A stretch of 19,902 bases of DNA from Dehalococcoidia bacterium (lineage in GTDB: Bacteria; Chloroflexota; Dehalococcoidia; UBA3495). The position numbers and the translations under genes are program-made. The notes below the pieces were generated by a model. It was not told the origin of the DNA. It saw only the letters and a list, made by a program, of their open reading frames with translations, and ran no database searches. Numbering within the stretch: the stretch's first letter is position 1; each line of letters starts with the position of its first letter. The DNA is taken from positions 1 through 19,902 of the forward strand of contig JAPKDE010000022.1 in the NCBI GenBank assembly GCA_028822675.1, in the 5' to 3' direction. Positions 7,412-14,633 of this stretch are shown here, one piece after another.

Positions 7412-7554
7412 GATTCATCCCGTTTAGGTCTGTCCTGTTAGATTTTGGGCGGCACAGCCGCGCTTCCATATGTCGTTGATTATGATTTGTGTAGGGAAAC
7501 CAGCTGGAGGCTTACCAATGGTTAATGCCGAAGGTAAGCAATAGCCAGATTATC

Positions 7555-7568
7555 AGAACAATTGTTCT
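7555..7568. promoter_or_regulatory. Perfect 14-bp palindrome, operator-like
   Basis: AGAACAATTGTTCT is its own reverse complement. It is followed at once by ACAAT-ATTTC-ATTGT, a second small inverted repeat. It lies about 80 bp upstream of the pheS -35 element and about 145 bp from the zinc-ribbon start. This is typical of a dimeric regulator site, but no regulator is identifiable in the window. Confidence 0.35.
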
Positions 7569-7649
7569 AAAACAATATTTCATTGTCATAACCTGGCCGT
7601 TTTTAGGCGAATAAAGGGTGGGTAAAGATAGGAATCGTGCCTGGCCATC

Positions 7650-7678
7650 TTGACCCATCAATTGCCGGTTTCTATAAT
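7650..7678 (+). promoter_or_regulatory. Sigma-70 promoter for pheS-pheT-moeA
   Basis: TTGACC (7650-7655), a 17-bp spacer and a perfect TATAAT (7673-7678). Transcription would start near 7685, giving a leader of ~115 nt. The leader contains a 6-bp hairpin GCCGGT/ACCGGC (7738-7743 and 7765-7770) before the GGAGGA ribosome-binding site (7785-7790). No Phe-rich leader peptide or T-box was seen. Confidence 0.7.
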
Positions 7679-7799
7679 TGCTTGTTGCGTGTTTGATTCG
7701 TAAATTTTTATCGGATGATTCGCGCTTATTAATCAATGCCGGTTTAATCAGGATTTTAATGACGACCGGCGCATCGAGACCATTGGAGGAACAACCCGC

Positions 7800-8873
7800 T
7801 TGACCGAGCCCTCAGCCCAGCCTCCCACAGAACAATCAATCGATGAGATTACCAATACCGCCACGGCGGAACTGGATTCTCTTCAAGACCTGGAAGCGAT
7901 AGACCAGTGGCGTGTTTCGTACCTGGGGCGTCGCGGTATTTTGACCACCGTGCTGCGCGGCCTTGCTTCCTTGGAAGTTGACCAGCGTCGAATTATTGGC
8001 GCGTTGGCGAACCAGGTCAAGAACACGCTGGAAGGACGACTGGAAGCACGCGTGCGCCAGATCAGCGAAGAAGCCCTAACCCTGTCGGCCAGTCGTGACC
8101 GTTTGGATGTCACCCTTCCTGGCCGCCCGGCTTTGGAAGGCCGCTTGCACCCGACAACCCAGATCGTCCGGGAGATCTGCGACGCCTTTGTGGCCATGGG
8201 GTTTGGCGTGGTGGAAGGCCCTGAAGTGGAGTGGGACCACTACAACTTTGAGATGCTGAACATCCCCAAGGGGCATCCGGCGCGGGATATGTGGAACACC
8301 CTTTGGGTGGACTATGAAGACCCAACCGACGAGAAAGCAATGCTACTCCGGACCCACACCTCGCCGATGCAGGCCAGGGTCATGGAGAACAGGGAGCCGC
8401 CAATCAGGGTGGTTGTGCCCGGCAAGTGTTACCGCTATGAGGCCACAGATGCCACCCACGAATGGCATTTTTACCAGGTGGAGGGTCTGGCGGTTGGCGA
8501 AGGTATAACCTTTGCTGACCTCAAGGGAACTCTTTACGAGTTTGCCCGGCGGATGTTCGGCGAGGAGCGCAAGATTCGTTTCCGCTGTGACTATTTCCCA
8601 TTTGTGGAGCCCGGCGTTGATATGTCCATCGACTGTTTTGCCTGTCAGGGCGAGGGAGATGGATGCCGTATCTGCCGCGATAGCGGTTGGATTGAGATTA
8701 TGGGTGCCGGGATGATTCACCCCAAGGTGTTGGAGGGTGTGGGTTACGACACTGAGAGGTACACCGGCTTTGCCTTTGGCATGGGGCCGGAGCGCATCGC
8801 TATGTTGAAATACGGAATCGATGACATACGTCATTTTTATTCCAACGACCTCCGGTTTTTACGCCAATTCTAG
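7800..8873 (+). CDS. pheS: Phenylalanyl-tRNA synthetase alpha subunit
   Basis: Catalytic subunit of the heterotetrameric (alpha2beta2) PheRS, a class II synthetase charging tRNA-Phe. 357 residues. The start is TTG at 7800, supported by GGAGGA 9 nt upstream. Residues 1-100 form the coiled-coil tRNA-binding arm (including YLGRRGILT). The catalytic core includes HPTTQIVREICDAFVAMGF and GVVEGPEVE, LLRTHTSPMQ, the DATHEWHFYQVEGL strand, and GFAFGMGPERIAMLKYGIDD through NDLRFLRQF (motif 3 and C-terminus). A four-Cys knuckle (C279, C282, C289, C292) is present, as in many bacterial PheS proteins. pheT follows after 96 bp. Very secure. Confidence 0.97.
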   Translation: MTEPSAQPPTEQSIDEITNTATAELDSLQDLEAIDQWRVSYLGRRGILTTVLRGLASLEVDQRRIIGALANQVKNTLEGRLEARVRQISEEALTLSASRDRLDVTLPGRPALEGRLHPTTQIVREICDAFVAMGFGVVEGPEVEWDHYNFEMLNIPKGHPARDMWNTLWVDYEDPTDEKAMLLRTHTSPMQARVMENREPPIRVVVPGKCYRYEATDATHEWHFYQVEGLAVGEGITFADLKGTLYEFARRMFGEERKIRFRCDYFPFVEPGVDMSIDCFACQGEGDGCRICRDSGWIEIMGAGMIHPKVLEGVGYDTERYTGFAFGMGPERIAMLKYGIDDIRHFYSNDLRFLRQF

Positions 8874-8929
8874 GCGCCAATTTTAGTAGCTAATTCCAAC
8901 GACAGGCCGTGGCTTGACGTTTCCAGGTT

Positions 8930-8945
8930 CTTGGCCAACGCCAAG
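8930..8945 (+). other. Small hairpin in the pheS-pheT spacer
   Basis: CTTGGC-CAAC-GCCAAG: a perfect 6-bp stem with a tetraloop, 24 bp before the pheT start. There is no following T run, so it is not a terminator. It may influence pheT translation or mRNA stability. Confidence 0.35.
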
Positions 8946-8969
8946 CCCTGCGAACACACGAGATAAGAA

Positions 8970-11372
8970 ATGAAAATACCCCTTAGCTGGCTCAAACAAT
9001 ACGTAGACGTGGACATGCCCGCCCAGGAACTGGCCCACCGGCTGACCATGGCCGGTATCGAGGTTGGTGAAGTGGACGTGATTGGCGGTTGGACGGAGAT
9101 ATTCGTCGGCCACGTCGTTGACGTCCGTCCCCATCCCAATGCTGATCGGCTACGTCTTTGCGTGGTGAGCACCGGCAAAGAAGAGATGGAAGTGGTCTGC
9201 GGTGCGCCCAACGTTGCTGCTGACCAGAACATCTGCTTTGCCAAGGTGGGCGCTAACGTCTACAACACCCACACCGAGCGCAATGAGACCCTGGAGGCCG
9301 CCAAGATTCGCGGCGTTGAATCGCAGGGGATGATCTGTTCTGCCATTGAGTTGGGTCTGGGGGACGACCACGACGGGATCATCGTGCTACCTGATGACGC
9401 ACCCGTAGGCGCAACGCTTGATGACTACCTGGGCGACATTGTCCTGGACTTGGAGCTAACCCCAAATCGTTTGGACTGCCTCTCTGTGTTGGGCGTGGCC
9501 TACGAAGTGGGAGCCATCATCGGCAAGAAAGTCACGGAGCCAGAAGTTGGCTATCAGGAATCCGGAAAGCCGATTGCAGAGCAAGTAAACATCAGCGTGG
9601 CCGACCCGGATTTGTGCCGTCGCTACACGGCCAGCCTGCTACAGGGCGTCAAGATTGGGCCGTCTCCCCAGTGGTTGCAGGACCGCCTGACCAAAGCCGG
9701 GCTGCGGCCGATTAATAACGTCGTGGATGTGACCAACTTTGTCATGCTGGAATACAACCAGCCGCTACACTCGTTCGACTTCGACCTGATTAAAGACGCC
9801 ACAGTGATTGTCCGACGGGCGCGAGCCGACGAGAAGTTGACCACGCTGGACGACGTAGAACGCAAACTCAGCACGGAAAACCTAGTAATCGCCGACGCCA
9901 ATGACGCCATTGGTCTGGCCGGTGTTATTGGCGGTGCCAATAGTGAAATTAGCGATAACACGGTGAACGTGCTGCTGGAATCGGCAACGTTTAACGGTGC
10001 CAACAACCGCGATACAGCCCAGTCTTTGGACCTACGCACCGAGGCCACCCTCAGATTTGAGAAAGGTCTTAGGGCTGAACTGGCGCCGATTGCCCTGCGC
10101 CGGGCCACCGGGCTGATCCAAGAAGTTGCCGGCGGCACCGTAGCGCCCGGAATCATTGATATCTTGTCTGACGAGGGAGCCGATGCTCCGGTGGTGCCAC
10201 TGACCAGCGCCAAGATTAAGCGGATGCTGGGCATGGAAGTGGACCTGAAACAGTCGCAGGAGACCCTGACGTCTTTGGGATTCACCTGGGAATTAAACGG
10301 CGATGACGCTTTGAAGGTGACGGTTCCCTACTGGCGCAATGACGTGACCATTGAAGAGGACTTGGTTGAGGAAGTGGTGCGGACCATCGGCTACGAAGCC
10401 GTCCCCACTACCATGCTCTCCAGTCCCATACCCTTCCAGCAGCCGGTGCCGGTGATGGACCTGCGTAACCGGATCCAAGATGTGCTGGCAACGGCCGGGA
10501 TTCAAGAAGTGATTAACTATCCCTTAGTCACATTGCAGCAGTTGGAGCAGGTGGAGCAGCTAGACTTGGACGCCCTGCCGTTGCGCGTGGCCAATCCCAT
10601 GAGCTCTGACCGTGAGTACCTGCGTACTACTCTGCGGGCCAGCGTGCTGAGCACCTTGGCCGCCAACCAAAGCCACAGTGCCGGGCCTTTCCGGTTGTTT
10701 GAGGCTGGCCGGACCTTTTGGCCCCGATATGATGACCTCCCCGAAGAACGAGAGACCATCGCCGGTGTGCTGGCCGGGCTGCGTCACGAACCTTCTTGGT
10801 TGGAAGACGAACAGGCCATGGACTTCTACGATGCCAAGGGCGTTGTGGAATTGGTGATGAATCGATTGGGCGTGGCCGCCACCTACGAGCCGTCAGAGGA
10901 TAAAACCTTCCACCCGGGACGCTGTGCTGTGATTAAAGCAGCAGACTCCGAGATGGGTATGGTTGGTGAGATTCACCCGGTGGTGATGGAAAGACTGGGG
11001 TTAGAGTCGCCGCAGGTGGCGTTCTTTGAACTCTATCTGGAACCTATCTTGGCGGCCCTACCAGAATCACAGAGCAATTTTGAGTCGTTGCCCAGATATC
11101 CTTCCGCCACCCGCGATTTGGCGTTGGTGATGCCGTCTGATGTGTCGGCGGGCAAAGTGACTCAACTGATAACTCGCCACCGTGGTGTGCACCATACTGA
11201 ACTGTTTGACAGATATGCTGGCGAAAACATAGCGGAAGGATTCAAATCACTGGCATTTCACGTATACTTTCAAGCAAGGGATCGGACTTTGACCAACGAA
11301 GAAGTAAGCAAGTCTTTGAACGGTCTTTTAATCACCCTGGAACGGGAACTAAACGTAACGCTACGGGCTTAA
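8970..11372 (+). CDS. pheT: Phenylalanyl-tRNA synthetase beta subunit
   Basis: Partner of PheS, providing editing and tRNA binding. At 800 residues it is normal for the long bacterial form. In order: N-terminal MKIPLSWLKQYVDVDMPAQE; an EMAPII-like OB-fold tRNA-binding domain from ~residue 43 (GHVVDVRPHPNADRLRLCVV); the B3/B4 editing region (~210-385, with RPINNVVDVTNFVMLEYNQP and ATLRFEKGL); a B5 domain (~405-475, PYWRNDVTIEEDLVEEVVR); a degenerate synthetase-like core; and the C-terminal ferredoxin-fold anticodon-binding domain (~705-800, YPSATRDLALVMP, then AEGFKSLAFHVYFQARDRTL). The ribosome-binding site is weak (GAGATAAG), consistent with expression from the pheS transcript. Very secure. 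Confidence 0.97.
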   Translation: MKIPLSWLKQYVDVDMPAQELAHRLTMAGIEVGEVDVIGGWTEIFVGHVVDVRPHPNADRLRLCVVSTGKEEMEVVCGAPNVAADQNICFAKVGANVYNTHTERNETLEAAKIRGVESQGMICSAIELGLGDDHDGIIVLPDDAPVGATLDDYLGDIVLDLELTPNRLDCLSVLGVAYEVGAIIGKKVTEPEVGYQESGKPIAEQVNISVADPDLCRRYTASLLQGVKIGPSPQWLQDRLTKAGLRPINNVVDVTNFVMLEYNQPLHSFDFDLIKDATVIVRRARADEKLTTLDDVERKLSTENLVIADANDAIGLAGVIGGANSEISDNTVNVLLESATFNGANNRDTAQSLDLRTEATLRFEKGLRAELAPIALRRATGLIQEVAGGTVAPGIIDILSDEGADAPVVPLTSAKIKRMLGMEVDLKQSQETLTSLGFTWELNGDDALKVTVPYWRNDVTIEEDLVEEVVRTIGYEAVPTTMLSSPIPFQQPVPVMDLRNRIQDVLATAGIQEVINYPLVTLQQLEQVEQLDLDALPLRVANPMSSDREYLRTTLRASVLSTLAANQSHSAGPFRLFEAGRTFWPRYDDLPEERETIAGVLAGLRHEPSWLEDEQAMDFYDAKGVVELVMNRLGVAATYEPSEDKTFHPGRCAVIKAADSEMGMVGEIHPVVMERLGLESPQVAFFELYLEPILAALPESQSNFESLPRYPSATRDLALVMPSDVSAGKVTQLITRHRGVHHTELFDRYAGENIAEGFKSLAFHVYFQARDRTLTNEEVSKSLNGLLITLERELNVTLRA

Positions 11373-11391
11373 TTGGCCCGTCAACAGGCAT

Positions 11392-12720
11392 ATGACTAGT
11401 CACAATCACGACCAACATCACGAAGCACCTCACTCTCACGGTCACGTCGACGAAGACATGCTCAGTGTTGAGCAGGCCTACGAGCGAGTAATCGCCAGTT
11501 TCCAGACACTGGAACCGGAAGAAAAACCCCTGCTGGAAAGCATGGGGCAAATACTGGCAGACGATATCTACTCGCCCATCGCCCTGCCGCCCCTGGCCAA
11601 CTCGGGCATGGACGGCTACGCCGTGCTCCAGGCTGACATTGCCGGGGCTTCAAAAGAGAACCCCAGCAACCTGGAGGTCATTGGAATCGTGGCGGCGGGT
11701 CAGATGCCAGACAAGACAGTTGTTGCCGGCACGGCTGTGCGCATTATGACCGGAGCGCCAGTGCCCGACGGTGCCGACACGGTGATTCCCTTTGAAGAAA
11801 CCGACGAGGTTGAGCGGAAGCGAGCAGGGAAGCCTTTGGATCAGGTGGCCATCTTTGCCGACATGCCATTTGGCTGCAACGTACGACCCGCTGGCGAAGA
11901 CGTAAGCGCAGGGGCATTGGTGCTGGAGAAAGGCACCGTGGTTCGGGCCGCCGAGGTTGGCGTTATCGCCTCTTTGGGCATGGATAAGGTAAAAGTCATT
12001 CGCCGCCCTATAGTGGCGGTGTTGGCGACTGGCGACGAGCTGGAAACCACGGGCACTCCACTGTCCGGTGGCAAGATATACGACTCAAATAGCTTCAGCG
12101 TAGCGGCATCAGTGGTGGCCAGTGGTGGGATCCCCAGGATATTGGGCATCGCCAGGGATAATTTAGCTGATTTAAACGCCAAGCTGGAAGCCGCAGTCGG
12201 GTCCGACATGGTGGTCACCTCGGCAGGCGTTTCCAAGGGCGATTATGATATCGTAAAAGATGTATTGAATGAACGCGGCGAGATGAATTTCTGGTCGGTG
12301 CGTATGCGCCCGGCAAAGCCGTTGGCGTTTGGGCATCTAAACGACTCTGGTGGTAAAGATATACCCCTGTTGGGATTGCCCGGTAACCCAGTGAGCGCCA
12401 TGGTGGCTTTTGAGATGTTCGCCAGGCCCGCGATTAGGACCATGCTGGGCAGAAAGACCACTTCCCGGCCGATGGTTGAAGGCGTGCTCACTGCAGCAAT
12501 CAGAAACGATGATGGCCGCAGGGTATATGCTAGGGTGGAAGTGGAACTGAAAGACGGCAAGTACCAAGCCACTCCCACCGGCCCTCAAGGCTCAAATATC
12601 CTGACTTCGATGTCGCGGGCCAACGGCCTGGCGATATGCCCCGAGGACGAGCCTCGCAAGGACGCAGGCGACCTGGTACAGATAATTATGTTGGATTGGA
12701 ACGAAGAGGTACAAGTATGA
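11392..12720 (+). CDS. moeA: Molybdopterin molybdenumtransferase MoeA with His-rich N-terminal extension
   Basis: Inserts molybdate into adenylylated molybdopterin, the last general step of molybdenum cofactor synthesis. 442 residues. Recognised features: the N-terminal helix VEQAYERVIAS; SGMDGYA (M73-A77); RIMTGAPVPDGADTVIPFEE; NVRPAGEDV; VAVLATGDEL; the MogA-like active-site segment GVSKGDYD (279-286); and LGLPGNPVSAMVAFE. The first ~20 residues are unusual, with eight His in the first 19 (HNHDQHHEAPHSHGH), a likely metal-binding tail. The gene starts 19 nt after pheT and its stop overlaps the next gene by 4 bp (ATGA), so it is in the pheST transcription unit. It could alternatively be a GlpR/MoeA paralogue, but the motifs fit MoeA. 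Confidence 0.93.
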   Translation: MTSHNHDQHHEAPHSHGHVDEDMLSVEQAYERVIASFQTLEPEEKPLLESMGQILADDIYSPIALPPLANSGMDGYAVLQADIAGASKENPSNLEVIGIVAAGQMPDKTVVAGTAVRIMTGAPVPDGADTVIPFEETDEVERKRAGKPLDQVAIFADMPFGCNVRPAGEDVSAGALVLEKGTVVRAAEVGVIASLGMDKVKVIRRPIVAVLATGDELETTGTPLSGGKIYDSNSFSVAASVVASGGIPRILGIARDNLADLNAKLEAAVGSDMVVTSAGVSKGDYDIVKDVLNERGEMNFWSVRMRPAKPLAFGHLNDSGGKDIPLLGLPGNPVSAMVAFEMFARPAIRTMLGRKTTSRPMVEGVLTAAIRNDDGRRVYARVEVELKDGKYQATPTGPQGSNILTSMSRANGLAICPEDEPRKDAGDLVQIIMLDWNEEVQV

Positions 12721-13202
12721 CAACCCAAGACTCTAATGCCGAAGAACTGGTTGAAGAAACAACGGTAGAAACACTGGAAGTGACGCCAGAAGAAACGGTA
12801 GCAGAAGAGCCACCGGAAATGGAGAACCCGTTGTTTCTGATTAGCGCCGACCGATTGGGTAAACTGGAGCGCTCACCAATTCACTTGGTGGCCGCTAGGC
12901 TGACCGCTTCCAGTCCGTCCAAGACTAAGGCAATCAGTGAACTGGGAGACGTGAAGAGTTTGATCCGTGAGATCTCCCAGAATTCTAAGAATGACTCCAG
13001 CTTCATCCGGTCTGACATGCCGGTGCAGGAGATTGTGTTCCGCACCTTGTTGGCCCGGAACAACCGACCAATGTCGCTGACAGATATACATTATGAACTG
13101 ACAGACCGCTGGGCCACGCCCATTCGCCCAATTGTCATCACGGAAGAGCGATTGCTCCGAATCCTGGACAACGACACCTACTACGGTTTCGCTAGGAAGT
13201 AA
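12717..13202 (+). CDS. Small acidic protein with winged-helix-like C-terminus
   Basis: 161 residues from the ATG at 12717, which overlaps the moeA stop as ATGA. AGAGG ends 7 nt before it. The frame stays open further upstream inside moeA, but that stretch is a shadow. The first ~38 residues are strongly acidic (Glu/Thr/Val repeats such as EETTVETLEVTPEETVAEEP). The C-terminal ~60 residues (VQEIVFRTLLARNNRPMSLT, DIHYELTDRW, ERLLRILDNDTYYGFARK) read like a helix-turn-helix/winged helix ending in a beta wing. Family not recognised. As last gene of the pheST-moeA unit it could be a DNA- or RNA-binding regulator. This is inference. Confidence 0.8.
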   Translation: MTTQDSNAEELVEETTVETLEVTPEETVAEEPPEMENPLFLISADRLGKLERSPIHLVAARLTASSPSKTKAISELGDVKSLIREISQNSKNDSSFIRSDMPVQEIVFRTLLARNNRPMSLTDIHYELTDRWATPIRPIVITEERLLRILDNDTYYGFARK

Positions 13203-13260
13203 GCCGCCAGCTTTGGCTCGCGGCTAATGGCCACGCTTAACTGAACTATATTTAGGCATA

Positions 13261-13294
13261 AAAAACCGGGGTGTGAATTCACACCCCGGTTTTT
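13261..13294. terminator. Bidirectional rho-independent terminator (perfect 34-bp palindrome)
   Basis: Arm AAAAACCGGGGTGTGAA (13261-13277) is followed directly by its exact reverse complement (13278-13294), ending in TTTTT on both strands. A GC-rich stem flanked by A and T runs in both directions serves the two convergent units: pheST-moeA-small gene (+) and infC-rpmI-rplT (-). Confidence 0.92.
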
Positions 13295-13318
13295 GTTTGT
13301 TCGGTTTGATTGGGCTGG

Positions 13319-13684
13319 CTAGGCTGCGGCCAACAATTGTTCCTTGGCAACTTCTACCAGCTTAGTGAAAGCCTGCGGGTCGCGTACAGCAATGTCTGCC
13401 AGTATCTTGCGATCTAGCTCAATGCCGCCCAGCTTTAGGCCGTGCATGAATTGGCTATAAGTAACACCGGCCTCACGACAACCGGCGCCGATGCGGATAA
13501 TCCACAGGCGACGGAAGTCACCCTTGCGCTCGCGGCGATGGCGGTAGGCATAGGCCCAAGCGTGTTGGACAGCTTCCTTGGCCCACTTGTAGTTGCGGGA
13601 CGAGGAGCCGGTATAGCCTTTGGCGGCTTTTAGTATCTTTTTGTGGCGGGCGTGCTTAGTAACGCCACGTTTTACTCTAGACAA
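13319..13684 (-). CDS. rplT: 50S ribosomal protein L20
   Basis: Early-assembly 23S rRNA-binding protein of the large subunit. 121 residues, normal length. The basic N-terminus [20 protein letters not shown], with [37 protein letters not shown] and YSQFMHGL, is diagnostic. The start is TTG at 13684, preceded by GGAG at 8 nt; most L20 proteins begin MARVKRGV, which fits M-SRVKRGV here. It is the last gene of the infC-rpmI-rplT operon and lies just before the shared terminator. Secure. Confidence 0.97.
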   Translation of the reverse strand: MSRVKRGVTKHARHKKILKAAKGYTGSSSRNYKWAKEAVQHAWAYAYRHRRERKGDFRRLWIIRIGAGCREAGVTYSQFMHGLKLGGIELDRKILADIAVRDPQAFTKLVEVAKEQLLAAA

Positions 13685-13739
13685 GGGTTGATCTCCGGAC
13701 TGAAGTTAATTAGAAGGTGCTAATAGATGGAGTATCTGC

Positions 13740-13937
13740 TTACCCGTAGGGAAGCATCTTGTGCAGACGCTTGTAGTCCGCAGGGTCAACTGCCAACTTA
13801 TCAGCGTATTTTCTGGTTACCTTGGTGGGCTTTTTGCGCCGCAGATGGCTGCTCATGCGTTTGCGGCGCATCAGCTTGCCAGTTCCAGTTACGTGGATGC
13901 GGGCCTTGGCCCCTTTGTGTGTTTTAAGTTTTGGCAT
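13740..13937 (-). CDS. rpmI: 50S ribosomal protein L35
   Basis: 65 residues, normal length: MPKLKTHKGAKARIHVTGTG, then KLMRRKRMSSHLRRKK, the standard basic L35 pattern. The ATG lies inside infC, with a 14-bp overlap (13924-13937), which indicates coupled translation. rplT follows after 55 bp. Secure. Confidence 0.96.
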   Translation of the reverse strand: MPKLKTHKGAKARIHVTGTGKLMRRKRMSSHLRRKKPTKVTRKYADKLAVDPADYKRLHKMLPYG

Positions 13938-14499
13938 CTGCCAGTTCTTCTACTTGATCCTGATTTTTATCGTTTGGTACTTCTGTCTTGACTAGGGCTG
14001 GTATCAGCACCATGGACAACGCCCGGCCTTCCATGGTCGGTGGGCGCTCTAGTCTTACTTCGTCTTTTAATTCGTCGGCCACTCGCTTCAGGACTGAAAG
14101 TCCCAGTTGCTGGTGGGCGGCTTCACGCCCGCGGAAGCGGACAGTGAGCTTGACCTTGGCACCCTCGCTGATGAACTCGCGAATCTTGCGGGTTTTGGCG
14201 TCCAGGTCATGCGTTCCAATATTTGGTCGGAAGCGTACCTCTTTCTGATCGGTACTCTTCTGTCCCTTCCGGGATTCGCGTTCTTTCTTAGATGTTAGAT
14301 AAAGGAGTTTTCCGTAGTCCAGTAGCCTACAAACAGGAGGATCGGAATTGGGAGCTACCTCAACCAAGTCCACGTCGGCGTCTCTCGCGAGTTGCAGCGC
14401 ACGTGCGACTTCCATCACACCGAGCTGGTCCCCATTGTCGCCAATGACTCTCACGGTGGGGCTGTTAATCCGCTCGTTGACCCGATACTGTCTAGCTAT
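13924..14499 (-). CDS. infC: Translation initiation factor IF-3, likely AUA start
   Basis: IF-3 binds the 30S subunit, prevents premature subunit joining and checks start-codon fidelity. The frame is open upstream of the first standard start (GTG 14454). Extending it restores the conserved IF-3 N-terminus ARQYRVNERINSPTVRVIGD. The best start is ATA at 14499-14497, because GGAGG (14513-14509) lies exactly 9 nt upstream and no ATG, GTG or TTG occurs nearby in frame. Length would be 191 residues. infC in E. coli starts with AUU, and IF-3 represses its own non-AUG start; the same autoregulation is expected here. Later landmarks are VDLVEVAPNSDPPVCRLLDY and the C-terminal domain GTHDLDAKTRKIREFI. 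The protein is secure; the AUA start is well supported but inferred. Confidence 0.93.
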   Translation of the reverse strand: MARQYRVNERINSPTVRVIGDNGDQLGVMEVARALQLARDADVDLVEVAPNSDPPVCRLLDYGKLLYLTSKKERESRKGQKSTDQKEVRFRPNIGTHDLDAKTRKIREFISEGAKVKLTVRFRGREAAHQQLGLSVLKRVADELKDEVRLERPPTMEGRALSMVLIPALVKTEVPNDKNQDQVEELADAKT

Positions 14500-14553
14500 G
14501 CTCTGGTACCTCCGACAAAATCCTCGTTCATCGCATGAAAGATAGGTGGATTA

Positions 14554-14582
14554 ACTCTAGCATACCGCCTATGTCCCGTCAA
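14554..14582 (-). promoter_or_regulatory. Sigma-70 promoter for infC-rpmI-rplT
   Basis: On the minus strand: TTGACG (14582-14577), a 17-bp spacer and TAGAGT (14559-14554), with an extended -10 TG-C in front. Transcription would begin near 14547, giving a leader of only ~48 nt to the AUA codon. Confidence 0.6.
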
Positions 14583-14633
14583 ACAATTTCCAGTGTAACT
14601 CAAGCCTGGCTAGAAGGCCCGTCCGTACCCCCG

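Larger units (their letters stand above)
7412..7799. other. 388-bp gene-free region before pheS
   Basis: AT-richer than its neighbours. It holds the 5' region of the zinc-ribbon gene, an inverted repeat GCTTACC/GGTAAGC (7510-7516 and 7533-7539, 16-nt gap), a 14-bp perfect palindrome (7555-7568), the pheS promoter (7650-7678) and the pheS leader. A 25-codon minus-strand ORF for a hydrophobic peptide (MTMKYCFRTIVLIIWLLLTF...) ends at 7512, but it lacks convincing signals and is not called. No tRNA or riboswitch was recognised. Confidence 0.6.

Noticed and set aside
7512..7736. Minus-strand ORF (74 codons from TTG, or 25 codons from an internal ATG) encoding a hydrophobic C-terminus
   Set aside because: The TTG form overlaps the pheS promoter and leader with no ribosome-binding site. 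The short form has one hydrophobic stretch but no convincing start signal or conservation evidence.
12636..12716. Upstream extension of the small gene after moeA
   Set aside because: It overlaps the moeA C-terminus in another frame; the ATGA junction with AGAGG 7 nt upstream gives the start at 12717.
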